A stretch of 64,000 nt of DNA, taken from positions 2,666,001 through 2,730,000 of the forward strand of contig NZ_CP196822.1 in NCBI RefSeq assembly GCF_051912485.1, read 5' to 3'. Shown in pieces: positions 8,610 to 18,251 of the stretch. Each line of letters starts with the position of its first letter. Positions within the stretch are counted from its first letter, which is position 1. Both the position numbers and the translations under genes were made by a program. This DNA comes from Nitrobacter sp051912485 (lineage in GTDB: Bacteria > Pseudomonadota > Alphaproteobacteria > Rhizobiales > Xanthobacteraceae). Under the pieces are notes generated by a model. The model saw nothing but the letters and a program-made list of their open reading frames with translations. It did not search any database and was not told the origin of the DNA.

Positions 8610-10403
8610 CTAGGCCTTCGCGCGTTGCATCGCGGGTTTTCGCGCCGCGTTGAGATTGTGGATCGTGTTGATGAGCGCAATGTGCGTCAGCGCCTGCGGA
8701 AAATTTCCGGTCTGGCGGAGGGCAACCGTATCGTATTCCTCCGATAGCAAGCCAAGATCGTTCGCGACCGCGGCAACCCGTTTCAGCAACACCTCGGCAC
8801 GGTCGATATCGCCGCTCAATACATAGGCATCAGCGAGCCAGAGCGTGCAGGCCAGAAACGCTCCCTCGATCGGCGGCTGTTCGTCCGACACCGCGCGCGG
8901 ATCGTGCCGAAGCACAAAACCGTCCGGCATCAGATGCTTCTCGACCGCTGCCAGCATTCCGGCCACACGCGGATCGGACGGCGGCAGAAAGCCGACCGAC
9001 GGAATAAGAAGCGTGCTGGCGTCGAGCAGCTTCGAGCCGTAGGATTCGACGAATGTGTTTTGCTCGCGGTCGAAGCCCTTCTCGCAGACGTCGCGATGGA
9101 TGGTATCGCGCAGTTCGCGCCAGCGCTCGACCGGCGCCTTGAATCCGAAACGTTCAGCACTCTTGATACCGCGGTCGAACGCCACCCAGACCAGCACCAT
9201 CGACGAGACGTAATGCTGCCCCGGTCCCCTTCGCTCCCAGATGCCGGCGTCCGGCTCATTCCATATCCCGGCAAGATGCTCGAGCAGGTTGCATTCCAGC
9301 GCCCAGGTGGTCTCGCCCAGCTTGAGCTTCGCCTCCCTCGATTGATGAAACACATCCATCAACTCGCCATAGACATCGAGCTGCAGCTGGGCATGCGCCG
9401 CGTTGCCGATCCGGACTGGGCGAGCACCTTCATAACCGGGTAGCCAGTCGGCCTCCCACTCCGTGAGCCGACGCTGCCCGAAAATGCCGTACATGATCTG
9501 CATGTCGGCCGGCGAGCCCGCCACGGATCGCAGCAACCAGTCGTGCCAGTCCGAAGCCTCGTCGTAATAACCGCTGTTCATCAGCGCGAGCAGCGTGAAG
9601 GTCGCGTCGCGCAGCCAGCAGAACCGGTAATCCCAGTTACGTGCACCACCGAGCTTTTCCGGAAGCGAAGTCGTCGGCGCGGCGACGATGCCGCCAGAGG
9701 GCGCGTAAATCATCGCCTTCAGAACGACCAACGAGCGCATCGCAAGATCACGATACGGCCCGTCATATTCGAATTTTCCGCACCACTCCTGCCAGAATGC
9801 CTCGGTCTCCTTCAGTGCTTCCGCCGCATCAACCGGCGGGGGAACGTCGAAATGCGATGCGCCGTAGGTCATGACGAACGGAATCGTCTGCCCGGCGCTC
9901 ACCTCGAAGTCGGCAACCGTCGTCATATCCTTGCCGCGGGTCTCGACCTGCGTGCGCAATACCAGCATGTCCGGCCCGCAAACGGCGAGAAGCGCCCTGT
10001 CCTCCGTGCGACGAACCCACGGAGCGTTCTTCCCGAAGCCGAACCGGATCACCAGATCCATGTTCATTTTCACACGGCCGCGATCGCACTGAACAAGCCG
10101 GATGATGTCGGACGCTGTGCCGCGCGGCGGCATGAAATCAATCAGAGTCACGGCGCCGTTGGCGGTTTCGAACCGGGTCTCGAGGATGAGACTGTCGCCG
10201 CGATAGCCACGAGTCGAGCGCTCAATCTTATCTGCCGGAGCGATCCGCCAATGGCCATTGCGCTCGTCGCCCAGCAGGGCTGCAAAGCAGGCGTCGGAAT
10301 CGAAGCTCGGCCAGCAGAGCCAGTCGAGCGACCCCGTGCGATCAACGAGTGCGACGGTCTCGCCGTCGCCGATGATTCCATAGTCTTCGATATTGCTGGG
10401 CAA
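8610..10403 (-). CDS. GH15 family glucoamylase/trehalase
   Basis: This 597-residue protein belongs to glycoside hydrolase family 15. It has the N-terminal family start IEDYGIIGDGETVALVDRTG and SLDWLCWPSFDSDACFAALLG, then the (alpha/alpha)6 catalytic domain with GARNWDYRFCWLRDATFTL and the NAAHAQLQLDVYGELMD stretch. Family members cleave alpha-glucosidic bonds of starch-like glucans or trehalose; which one cannot be told here. There is no signal peptide, so it acts in the cytoplasm, perhaps on stored glycogen or trehalose. The start is a TTG at 10403. The stop codon lies in the IS target duplication, and the reading frame is not altered by the insertion. Confidence 0.9.
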   Translation of the reverse strand: MPSNIEDYGIIGDGETVALVDRTGSLDWLCWPSFDSDACFAALLGDERNGHWRIAPADKIERSTRGYRGDSLILETRFETANGAVTLIDFMPPRGTASDIIRLVQCDRGRVKMNMDLVIRFGFGKNAPWVRRTEDRALLAVCGPDMLVLRTQVETRGKDMTTVADFEVSAGQTIPFVMTYGASHFDVPPPVDAAEALKETEAFWQEWCGKFEYDGPYRDLAMRSLVVLKAMIYAPSGGIVAAPTTSLPEKLGGARNWDYRFCWLRDATFTLLALMNSGYYDEASDWHDWLLRSVAGSPADMQIMYGIFGQRRLTEWEADWLPGYEGARPVRIGNAAHAQLQLDVYGELMDVFHQSREAKLKLGETTWALECNLLEHLAGIWNEPDAGIWERRGPGQHYVSSMVLVWVAFDRGIKSAERFGFKAPVERWRELRDTIHRDVCEKGFDREQNTFVESYGSKLLDASTLLIPSVGFLPPSDPRVAGMLAAVEKHLMPDGFVLRHDPRAVSDEQPPIEGAFLACTLWLADAYVLSGDIDRAEVLLKRVAAVANDLGLLSEEYDTVALRQTGNFPQALTHIALINTIHNLNAARKPAMQRAKA

Positions 10404-10593
10404 TTGACAGACTCGGCGGGCTAAGGATGGCCAATATTAATCATCGGCCGGCTGTTGGCTATCCCACTCAGCAATTCTTATTTGCCGAAACAATTTTGTG
10501 TGAGTGGAAAATACGCCAGTGGACCAAACGGACGGAGCCCGCGCGCATGGCAACCCGGGCCGCAACCAGGGCAGATCCGCTCTCGTCCGTCAG

Positions 10594-12333
10594 TTAGCGG
10601 CCGTAGCCGTTGGCGCGAGAATATGCCGGACGGCTCTCCTGCACTGGCCGGCCGACCGGTCTCTTGCGGGTGTCGCTGATCGTTCGGCTGCCCGGATGAA
10701 GTTCTTCGAGGAATACGGGTTCGGAGAAATAGAAGCCCTGCGCGTATTTGATCCGGGTCGCGGCTTGCAGATAAGCGAGTTCCTCGAAGGTTTCGACGCC
10801 TTCCGCGATCACCGTCATGCCCAAAGCTTCACTGAGAGACTCGATCGCCTTCAGGATTCCCTGGCTGCGCGGGCGCTTGTGGATATCGACGATGAACGAC
10901 CGGTCGATCTTGATTTCATCGGCCGTGATATCCGCGAGAGCAGATAGCGATGAACATCCGATTCCGAAGTCGTCAATCGAGATTCCAACACCAATTCTCC
11001 GCAGGATCGGCAGGATTTCCGCCTGGAACCGGGTTTTCGCCACGAACGCATCTTCCGTGACTTCGACAATGAACCGGGTCGGACAGCCGGTATCCTCAAG
11101 CGCTCGTGCAAAGGATGTCATGAATGCCACATTGCCGGCCTGCTTGGCGGCGACGTTGATACTGATGCCGACGCCGGTGCCGAAAGTATCATCGATGAGA
11201 TCGATGGACCTCATGATTTCGGCCAGCACCAGATGCGTCAGATCGTCGATCAGCCCGAGTTCGACCGCGAGATCGATGAACGTTCCAGGCGCCTGAATGA
11301 CACCGTCGTCGTTGCGCAGCCGAACCAGTGCCTCGATACCCTTGATCTGCTGAGTCTTGATGTCGACCTTGGGTTGGAACGCGCAACAGAAACGTTTGTC
11401 GAGAATCGCGAGTCGCAATGACTGTTCGACTTCCATCCGGGCCAGCGCCTCGCGCTGCATTCCGGAATTGAAAATGGCGGCCGCCCCTTTGGTTTCATTC
11501 TTGATGCGATACATCGCCGTGTCAGCATTCTGGAGCAGCACCTCGTAACTGTTTCCGTGATCCGGATAGATGCTCACCCCGATCGATGCGGATGCGAACA
11601 GTTCCGATCCGTCGATAAAAAACGGCGCCTTGAGCCGCTGCAACAGGAATTCAATGTATTCGGCGACCTCGGCGTCGCTCTGGACCGGATTGAGCAGAAG
11701 CAGAAACTCGTCGCCGCTGATCCGGGACAGCATATCGGTGACACGAAGGCCGAGACCCAAACGTCTGGCAACCTCGACGAGGAGCCCATCGCCAGATGCA
11801 TGGCCGTAATAGTCGTTGATGTGCTTGAAATTATCGATATCGAGAAATGCCACCGCAAATCTGACCGGATATCCTCCCTCACGGATAAGACTGTTTGCGT
11901 GCTGCTCGATGACCCGCCGGGTCGGCAAACCCGTCAGCTCGTCATAGTATGCACAACGAAAAAGCTCCTCCTCGGTGGCCTTTTGCTGGCTGATATCGAC
12001 AGAGCTCGAAAGTACAAGCTTTCTGTTCGAAATCAGGACAGGCTCATGCGTGGTGAGATAGGCCTTTGTCGCATGATCCGTCCGAATGAGCTCTTCGGAT
12101 ATTCTGGTCCCGCCCGATTGCAAAACCCGGCGAGCGAGATGCCTGCGATCGTTCAATTCTCTTGATTGGAACGGCGCGCTTGACGGCGCTTCGACAATGT
12201 CACGTGCTGGCACATTGAACTGCGCCGCGGCGGCGGCATTCACGAGAACGAAATTTCCCTGTTCGTCCTGAACCGTCACCCCTGCCGGAAGCGATCTGAC
12301 GACTTCGTTGAGGAAATTCAGCCGGGAGGACAT
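10594..12333 (-). CDS. PAS-GGDEF-EAL cyclic-di-GMP signalling protein
   Basis: This 579-residue protein has an N-terminal PAS domain (about 1-125), a GGDEF domain (about 130-300) and a C-terminal EAL domain (about 310-560). The GGDEF signature reads RISGDEFLLLL, a Ser-for-Gly variant that is often still active. The EAL domain keeps IEALVRLRN, the IDDFGIGCSSL segment, EIKIDRSF and VIAEGVETFEELA, so phosphodiesterase residues look complete. It has no transmembrane segment. It is probably bifunctional, or a phosphodiesterase regulated by its PAS and GGDEF domains, with a target such as motility or biofilm. It is transcribed alone. Confidence 0.92.
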   Translation of the reverse strand: MSSRLNFLNEVVRSLPAGVTVQDEQGNFVLVNAAAAAQFNVPARDIVEAPSSAPFQSRELNDRRHLARRVLQSGGTRISEELIRTDHATKAYLTTHEPVLISNRKLVLSSSVDISQQKATEEELFRCAYYDELTGLPTRRVIEQHANSLIREGGYPVRFAVAFLDIDNFKHINDYYGHASGDGLLVEVARRLGLGLRVTDMLSRISGDEFLLLLNPVQSDAEVAEYIEFLLQRLKAPFFIDGSELFASASIGVSIYPDHGNSYEVLLQNADTAMYRIKNETKGAAAIFNSGMQREALARMEVEQSLRLAILDKRFCCAFQPKVDIKTQQIKGIEALVRLRNDDGVIQAPGTFIDLAVELGLIDDLTHLVLAEIMRSIDLIDDTFGTGVGISINVAAKQAGNVAFMTSFARALEDTGCPTRFIVEVTEDAFVAKTRFQAEILPILRRIGVGISIDDFGIGCSSLSALADITADEIKIDRSFIVDIHKRPRSQGILKAIESLSEALGMTVIAEGVETFEELAYLQAATRIKYAQGFYFSEPVFLEELHPGSRTISDTRKRPVGRPVQESRPAYSRANGYGR

Positions 12334-12793
12334 GCTGTCGTCGAAACAGACGCCTTTTCGATCGGTTTGCGAACCATCCGGCGTTAACGCCCCCCCTCGC
12401 TCGCGACAACAGAAATTTCGCTTCGCTCAGGCGCACCGGACATGAACTTCCCAACCTTCACCACGTGCTGAAAGAGGAAATTCCCAGACTTTCAGGCTCT
12501 TGCGGGCTACAAATGGCTGGGCGCGGCACATATTGCGACACCCTTACCTTCCGCAGGCGAAGGATAGTTCCAGCACCTTGTAGGTTGGTTAAATCGGACG
12601 CGGAAACACGGCCGCACTTTCCACACCCTGTGCAGCGCCGCCGGTTCGATCCCGGATTATTGTTACCAATACATGACTGCGACGGGATATATCTACCACC
12701 CGCCACGTTCAGCCTCGCGCTCCTCGACAAATTAGGCGGCGTTACGATTCCGCGGAGATGATCGCCGCAAAATCTGGCGTTGGAATCGGACCG
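12334..12793. other. Gene-free stretch
   Basis: No supported gene is seen in these 460 bp between two minus-strand genes. Short frames on both strands have no recognisable family features. It probably holds the promoter of the GGDEF-EAL gene and the end of the emrB message. Confidence 0.5.
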
Positions 12794-14413
12794 CTAGTGC
12801 GCGCCACCCGCGTCGAGACCGGCGGGCTTCCTGAGCAAAAGCGATGCAGCAAGCGCGAGGATCAACGCTGCGCCGAGCAGAAAGAAGGTATCACTGAACG
12901 CCATCACATAAGCCTGCTTCTGTACGACGTGACCGATGGCGACAACGGCGCGATGCGACGCGGCTGCATAATCAGCGACACCATGGGTCATGAAATAGTT
13001 GGTCAACTGCTCGATCCGGGTCCGGGTCGCCTGTTCCAGGGTTGAGACGGACTGCATCAGCACGTTGGAATGAAACTGCTCGCGCTTGGTCAGAAACGTC
13101 TGCAGCATCGCGATGCCGACGGCGCCTCCCAGATTGCGCATCATGTTGAACAGGCCCGACGCGGACCCCGCGTTTTCCGCCTCGATCCCTGCAGTGGCGA
13201 CCACCGACAGCGGCGTCAGGATCAACGCCTGCCCGACCGCACGAACCACGTTGGGCCATAGCAGTTGATCGGAGGCATAGTCCGCCGTCATGTAGACGTT
13301 CATGAAGTTGCTCACTGCAAACAGTGCAAAGCCTACCCCGATCAAGAGACGGGGATCGAAGCGCTTCATCAATTGCGGCACCAGCGGGATCAGCAGCAAT
13401 TGCGGCAGTCCGGTCCAGGCCAGCACCATTCCGATCTGCTCGGCATTGTAGCCCTGAACGCGAGACAGATAGACCGGCAGGATGAAAATCGATCCGTAGA
13501 GCGCAACGCCCAGAAGAAAATTGGCGAGAATGCCAAAGCCGAAGTTGCGGCGGAACAGCAGGCGAAGGTTCAGGAGTGGCTTGTCGCCCGTCAGTTCGAT
13601 CCACAGAAACAGCGACAACGAGATCGCGGCAATCACCGACAGCCAGACGATGAAAGGCGAACCGAACCAGTCGTCCTTGTTGCCTTCCTCAAGCACCGTT
13701 TGCAGCGCGCCAAGGCCGATCGCCATGGTCACGATACCGGTCCAATCACCCTGACGTAGCAACGACAGTTTCATCGGCTTGCTGTCCAGCGAGAACCAGA
13801 GCATGCCCAGCATCAACAGACCGGGAACGAGGTTGACATAGAAAATGAACTGCCAGCCCCAGTTCTCGGTGAGATAGCCGCCGATCGTCGGGCCGATCGC
13901 TGGCGCAAAGGTTGCCGACAGCGCGAACAGCGCGAGCCCGATCGGCTGCTTTGCCTTCGGCAGCAGCGTGATGATCAGCGTGAAAGCCATCGGGATCAGC
14001 ACGCCGCCGGTGAATCCCTGGATCGCGCGCAGCACGATCATCTGTGGCAGGGTCTGCGCGAAGGCGCATGCCACGGACAGCACCAGGAACAGGACGGCAT
14101 TGGTCAGCAGGTAGATGCGAACGGAAAAGACCTGCGCCAGCCAGCCGCTCAGCGGAATGACGACGATCTCCGCGATCAGATAGGAGGTCGAGATCCATCC
14201 GCCGTCGTCAATCCCGGCGCCGATCGCGCCCTGAATGTCGGCCAACGACGCGTTGACGATCTGAATGTTCAGCACCGCCATGAAGGCGCCGAGCGTCGCG
14301 CCGAACACCGCGATCCAGGTTCTGAACGAAGGCGCCGGCGTCGCCTGAGAGGAATGTGGCGCAGGCGTGCTGCGGAGCGCCGCCGGCAAGGAATTCATCG
14401 GGATCGCAGTCAT
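12794..14413 (-). CDS. emrB: DHA2-family multidrug efflux MFS permease (EmrB-like)
   Basis: This 539-residue, 14-helix major facilitator protein has the early motif ATLGAFMAVLNIQIVNASLA with the conserved D/N-type first helix, motif A-like LAQVFSVRIYLL, and motif C-like GPTIGGYLTENWGWQFIF. It is the inner-membrane proton-driven pump of an EmrAB tripartite system exporting hydrophobic drugs. AAGGAGG lies before the ATG. emrA is 123 bp upstream on the same strand, so the pair forms an operon with a hairpin in between. Confidence 0.92.
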   Translation of the reverse strand: MTAIPMNSLPAALRSTPAPHSSQATPAPSFRTWIAVFGATLGAFMAVLNIQIVNASLADIQGAIGAGIDDGGWISTSYLIAEIVVIPLSGWLAQVFSVRIYLLTNAVLFLVLSVACAFAQTLPQMIVLRAIQGFTGGVLIPMAFTLIITLLPKAKQPIGLALFALSATFAPAIGPTIGGYLTENWGWQFIFYVNLVPGLLMLGMLWFSLDSKPMKLSLLRQGDWTGIVTMAIGLGALQTVLEEGNKDDWFGSPFIVWLSVIAAISLSLFLWIELTGDKPLLNLRLLFRRNFGFGILANFLLGVALYGSIFILPVYLSRVQGYNAEQIGMVLAWTGLPQLLLIPLVPQLMKRFDPRLLIGVGFALFAVSNFMNVYMTADYASDQLLWPNVVRAVGQALILTPLSVVATAGIEAENAGSASGLFNMMRNLGGAVGIAMLQTFLTKREQFHSNVLMQSVSTLEQATRTRIEQLTNYFMTHGVADYAAASHRAVVAIGHVVQKQAYVMAFSDTFFLLGAALILALAASLLLRKPAGLDAGGAH

Positions 14414-14488
14414 GGCTTATTCCTCCTTCGCACCCGCAGAATGCATCGGAACGAATGGATCGATAATCGATGGAGTGGTGGAATGATT

Positions 14489-14520
14489 GTCCAGCGAGGC
14501 TTGATAAAGCCCCGCTGGAC
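14489..14520 (-). terminator. Stem-loop between emrA and emrB
   Basis: GTCCAGCG pairs with CGCTGGAC and GGCTT with AAGCC around a GATA loop. There is no clear U-tract on the minus strand, so it may be an attenuator or RNA-processing hairpin that sets the emrA:emrB ratio rather than a full terminator. Confidence 0.5.
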
Positions 14521-14536
14521 GGGAGCACCCGAGGGC

Positions 14537-15694
14537 TCAGGATCCCGGCTGCACCGAATTGGCCGCAACGTGTCTGGTTGTGCGGTCCACATCGCGCGCC
14601 GCGACAGCCGCCGCCTTCGTATTCACCGTGGGCTCCGCCGACATGCCCGGACGCAGCAGCCCGGCGAGGTGACGGTCGTCGAGCACGATCTTCACCGGCA
14701 CGCGCTGCACGATCTTGGTGAAGTTGCCGGTTGCGTTGTCGGGCGGCAGCAGCGCAAATTCGAGGCCGCTGGCCGGCGACAGGCTGTCGACATGTCCCTT
14801 CAGGCGGACACCGTGGAAGCTGTCGATAAGCACGTCGACCGGCTGACCCTCACGAACGTGCGTCAGCTGCGTTTCCTTGAAATTGGCGATGACATAGACT
14901 TCATCGAGCGGCACCACCGCCATCAACTGCGTGCCGGCCGTCACGTATTGTCCGACCCGCAGGGTGCGGGCGCCGACCGTGCCGTCGACCGGCGCCGTGA
15001 TGGTCGTATAGGACAGGTTGAGCGCCATCTGCCGCTCGGCCGCATGGGCGCGATCGACCTGCGCCATGGCCTTGCTGCGTTCGGTCGTGAGCACATCGAC
15101 TTTTTTCTGCGCCGCCAGCAATGCGGATTGGCTATGTTGCCGTTGAGCGGTCTTTTCACGAAGCGCTGCATCGGTCTGCTGGGCCCGCTGCACAGTGCCC
15201 GAGCCGGTTTTCATCAGGCCGTCATAGCGGGTCTGCTCTTGTCGGGCGAAATTCAAGCCCGCTTCCACCGCGGCTATATCGGCCGTCTGCTGCGCGATCA
15301 ACGGCTGCTGCAGCGCGATCTGAGCATCAAGGTTCTCGACCGCCGCCTCCGCGGCCACGACATCGGCGTGGGCCTGGTCCAGCGCAGTCCTGAAATCGCG
15401 GTCGTCGATCCGGGCGAGTACCTGCCCGGCCTTCACCGGCTGGTTGTCAGTGACCAGCACCTTGGCGATGTAGCCTGACACTTTCGGCGCGATGATCGTC
15501 GAGTCGGCTTTGACATAGGCATCGTCAGTGGATTCGAGATAGCGCCCGACGGTCCAGTACTCGTGCCCGAAATGAACGGCACCAGCGACCACGACGGCGG
15601 CAACGAGCGCCAAAGCCGCTCGCTTGATCGCCTGCCGGGATGGTCGGAACGTGGTTTTTGCTGGCAAATCAGCGACATACGATAAAGCGATCAT
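14537..15694 (-). CDS. emrA: HlyD/EmrA-type membrane fusion protein
   Basis: This 385-residue periplasmic adaptor has one N-terminal transmembrane helix (ALALVAAVVVAGAVHFG, about 27-43). A biotinyl-lipoyl half follows (YVKADSTIIAPKVSGYIAKV), then a long coiled-coil hairpin (about 105-225), the second lipoyl half (ITAPVDGTVGARTLRVGQYV) and a beta-barrel domain (VYVIANFKETQLTHV). It links the EmrB pump to an outer-membrane channel that is not encoded nearby. It is divergent from the LysR gene, the likely regulator. Confidence 0.92.
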   Translation of the reverse strand: MIALSYVADLPAKTTFRPSRQAIKRAALALVAAVVVAGAVHFGHEYWTVGRYLESTDDAYVKADSTIIAPKVSGYIAKVLVTDNQPVKAGQVLARIDDRDFRTALDQAHADVVAAEAAVENLDAQIALQQPLIAQQTADIAAVEAGLNFARQEQTRYDGLMKTGSGTVQRAQQTDAALREKTAQRQHSQSALLAAQKKVDVLTTERSKAMAQVDRAHAAERQMALNLSYTTITAPVDGTVGARTLRVGQYVTAGTQLMAVVPLDEVYVIANFKETQLTHVREGQPVDVLIDSFHGVRLKGHVDSLSPASGLEFALLPPDNATGNFTKIVQRVPVKIVLDDRHLAGLLRPGMSAEPTVNTKAAAVAARDVDRTTRHVAANSVQPGS

Positions 15695-15807
15695 CGGTCA
15701 ATCTCCTGAGCCTTAAGCAATGGCCGTTCGATCACCGAACCCCCGCCATCGCGATGCCGTGGAAGATGCACCTCAGTTGCGCCTTGGATAATCCGCCAAG
15801 AAAGGAA

Positions 15808-15850
15808 ATGATTGTCCACCAAAACGGGATAATCGGAGATTCCGGTGGAC
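15808..15850. promoter_or_regulatory. Candidate LysR operator region
   Basis: GTCCACC (15814-15820) and GGTGGAC (15844-15850) form an inverted repeat in the 150-bp emrA/LysR intergenic region, reaching the LysR start codon. The 11-mer ATGATTGTCCA here (15808-15818) recurs exactly at 14483-14493 between emrA and emrB. Function is inferred. Confidence 0.3.
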
Positions 15851-16756
15851 CGGCTGACCGGACTGACCGCATTCGTACGGGTGGTGGAAACCGCAGGTTT
15901 TTCGGCCGCCGGACGGCGACTGAACATGTCGACGACCATGGTCAGCAACCACATCCAGGCACTCGAGGACCGTCTCGGCGTCCGGCTCTTCAACCGCACT
16001 ACGCGCAAGGTCAGCCTGACCGAGGTCGGGAAGGCCTATTACGAGCGCTGTGTGCAGATTCTCGCCGACATCGAACAGGCCGACGACATTGCGGGCGCTT
16101 TGCAGACGATGCCGCGGGGCACGCTCCGCATTCATTGCGCTACACATATTGTGCAGTTTGTCGCACCCATTCTTGCGGAATATCTGAGATCGTATCCGGA
16201 TGTGACGGCCAATCTGACGATTGCCGAACACGTCGTCGACGTCATTGCCGAAGGCTTCGATCTCTCAATCCGTCTGACTCCGCCGCCGGATTCCAGCCTG
16301 ATCGTACGCAGCCTCGCGACCTGGCGGCACGTCCTCTGCTGCTCGCCGGACTATATGGCGCAGCACGGACCGTTGCTGCAACTCTCAGATCTCGCCGGGC
16401 GCAACTGCCTTCGCCATGCGCTCTACCCTTACGAAAACGACTGGCACTTCACCGACGCCGCCGGAAAGACAGTCTCGGTTCGGGTCTCCGGAAACCTGAT
16501 CACGAACAGCGGCGAAACGCTTCGCGCCGCAGCCCTGCGTGGCATCGGCGTATTTCTGGCGGCGGGATTCCTGGTCTCGGACGATCTCTCCTCAGGACGA
16601 TTGTTACCGCTGCTACCGGATTACAAGCCCGTCGAATTCGCGATGAACGTAGTTTATCCGCATCGCCATCATCTGTCCGCGAAAGTGCGAATGTTTATCG
16701 ACCTGCTGGCGCAACACAGCGCCGATCACCAGCGGCTGATGAATCCCACCGCATGA
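15845..16756 (+). CDS. LysR-family transcriptional regulator
   Basis: This 303-residue regulator has the N-terminal winged helix-turn-helix (LTAFVRVVETAGFSAAGRRL through LEDRLGVRLFNRTTRKVSLT) and a C-terminal effector-binding domain. The start is GTG 15845. It is divergent from emrAB, the usual layout when a LysR protein controls a neighbouring pump. The inducer is unknown. It converges with nirK across a perfect hairpin. Confidence 0.93.
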   Translation: MDRLTGLTAFVRVVETAGFSAAGRRLNMSTTMVSNHIQALEDRLGVRLFNRTTRKVSLTEVGKAYYERCVQILADIEQADDIAGALQTMPRGTLRIHCATHIVQFVAPILAEYLRSYPDVTANLTIAEHVVDVIAEGFDLSIRLTPPPDSSLIVRSLATWRHVLCCSPDYMAQHGPLLQLSDLAGRNCLRHALYPYENDWHFTDAAGKTVSVRVSGNLITNSGETLRAAALRGIGVFLAAGFLVSDDLSSGRLLPLLPDYKPVEFAMNVVYPHRHHLSAKVRMFIDLLAQHSADHQRLMNPTA

Positions 16757-16837
16757 CTGCAGTCGGCGGTGCCGGCTGCTCTGCAGCGCCATGACATCGG
16801 CGGCGACGTGATCTTGACCGCTCGACCTTTTCGATTT

Positions 16838-16870
16838 TTGACGTGGAGCGCCGACGGCGCTCCACGTCAA
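16838..16870. terminator. Perfect 15-bp hairpin between lysR-type gene and nirK
   Basis: The stem 16838-16852 pairs without mismatch with 16856-16870 around a three-base loop. It lies between convergent ends and is nine bases past the nirK stop. Neither side has a good U-tract, but the stem strength suggests shared termination or 3'-end protection. Confidence 0.6.
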
Positions 16871-16878
16871 GCCTGGCG

Positions 16879-17829
16879 TCAGCGAACCAGAATCTTGTCG
16901 CCGTGCCCCATCGAGGGATCGGCCTTGTTGCTGAACATGATGACCGCGATCGCGCCGGTCAGTGCGGCACGCATGGAATGGTTCACCAACGCATTGGCGC
17001 CTTCCGTCGGCGAGATGAGATCGAACGTCGCGGCGTCGCCCGGCGCCAAGGTGTAATTCTGCATTCCCACCATCACATTCTTCGGATTGCCGGAGGGATA
17101 GACCCTGTCCCAGATGCCAGCGATCGGATGAAATCCGGAAAACTCGTTGGGACCGGCATTGACCAGATAGATGCGCACGCGCTCACCGGGTTTCGCCTCA
17201 AGCGTCTGTGTCGCGTGTTCATCATGCACCGGGTCATACTGGAACGGAACGGCGTTGAAGGCATCCCGCTTCCATTTGTTCGCCATCATGTTGTCGACGT
17301 CTTCAGGGTTCTCGAAGATCTGATGCTCGATCAGGACATATTCGCGATCCGCCTTGGGCATCGCATTGGGATCCTTCGGATCGACGATGACTGCCCCGAT
17401 CATGCCGCGGGCAATATGCTGGATCATCGGATCGGAGCCGCAATGATAGAAGAACACGCCGGCATGATCCGGAACGTACGAGAAGGTTTTTGTCTCACCG
17501 GGTTTGATCGAGGCAAAATTCGTCAGAACATCGGTACGCATGGAATGCATATCGATCGAATGCGACTTCTTGTTAGCGGCATCGTTCTTCAAAGTGAATT
17601 CGATGGTGTCGCCTTCGGTCGCCCGGATCAGGGGACCTGGAACCTGACCGTTGTAGGTCCAGGCGGCTACCGTGTGACCCTCGTTATCGAGCGGCACAGT
17701 GACCTCCTTGGCCGTCAGCTCGACCTTGACGGTCTTGGCCTGAGCCGCGGTGATCGCGGCACCGGCCAGAATCAGGGCCGACGCGACACCCCCCACGAGG
17801 GCGTTCTTCTTCAAACGTGCAGTCGTCAT
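16879..17829 (-). CDS. nirK: Copper-containing nitrite reductase
   Basis: This 316-residue periplasmic enzyme reduces nitrite to nitric oxide. A signal peptide ends near AQAKT (residue ~31). The copper ligands are all in place. Type 1 copper: His90, Cys130, His138 and Met143. Type 2 copper: His95, His129 and His284. The catalytic Asp93 and His234 are also present. ATG 17829 (GGAG about 10 bases upstream) is preferred to the 26-residue-longer frame. The gene is last in the ncgABC-nirK array. Nitrite oxidisers carry NirK of this short type, where it may work near the nitrite/NO balance rather than in full denitrification. Confidence 0.93.
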   Translation of the reverse strand: MTTARLKKNALVGGVASALILAGAAITAAQAKTVKVELTAKEVTVPLDNEGHTVAAWTYNGQVPGPLIRATEGDTIEFTLKNDAANKKSHSIDMHSMRTDVLTNFASIKPGETKTFSYVPDHAGVFFYHCGSDPMIQHIARGMIGAVIVDPKDPNAMPKADREYVLIEHQIFENPEDVDNMMANKWKRDAFNAVPFQYDPVHDEHATQTLEAKPGERVRIYLVNAGPNEFSGFHPIAGIWDRVYPSGNPKNVMVGMQNYTLAPGDAATFDLISPTEGANALVNHSMRAALTGAIAVIMFSNKADPSMGHGDKILVR

Positions 17830-17894
17830 TAAAATTGATCTCCGCTTCACAATCGGTCTCCGCTTTGTGGTTTGGTATGACTTTGCTGCTGAAT

Positions 17895-18251
17895 TCAGGT
17901 CCCGCATTTGCAGACCTGTCTCAGATACTTGACTAAGCCCGTGATCTGCTGGTCCGACAGGGTGTGACCCCAGGTTGGCATCAGCACTGACTTGTTGACG
18001 GCCAGGCCGCCTTCCTTGATGGCTTTGAACAGTTCGTCATCGGGCGTATCGCCCATACCCTTGGCATCGGTGTGATCGCGCGGCTTCACGGAAAGGGCGG
18101 GCACGTTGATGCCCGTACCGTTGCGCTGGAGGCCGTGACACTGCACGCAATAGACTCCGTAGAGCTGCTCGGTCGACTGATCGGCATGGCTTGTCGATGA
18201 CGTGAGCAACAGGACCAGGCCAGCCAAAGCCGCTACCATTTGCGTTTTCAT
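17895..18251 (-). CDS. ncgC: Periplasmic monoheme cytochrome c (NcgC-like)
   Basis: This 118-residue protein has a signal peptide (cleavage after SHA, ~23), one CVQCH heme site (35-39) and a likely axial Met in VLMPTWGHTLSDQQI. It is probably an electron carrier to NirK or to the neighbouring copper oxidase. Its ATG overlaps the stop of the diheme gene (TGATG), so the two are coupled. By position and type it matches NcgC of the Nitrosomonas ncgABC-nirK operon. Confidence 0.85.
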   Translation of the reverse strand: MKTQMVAALAGLVLLLTSSTSHADQSTEQLYGVYCVQCHGLQRNGTGINVPALSVKPRDHTDAKGMGDTPDDELFKAIKEGGLAVNKSVLMPTWGHTLSDQQITGLVKYLRQVCKCGT

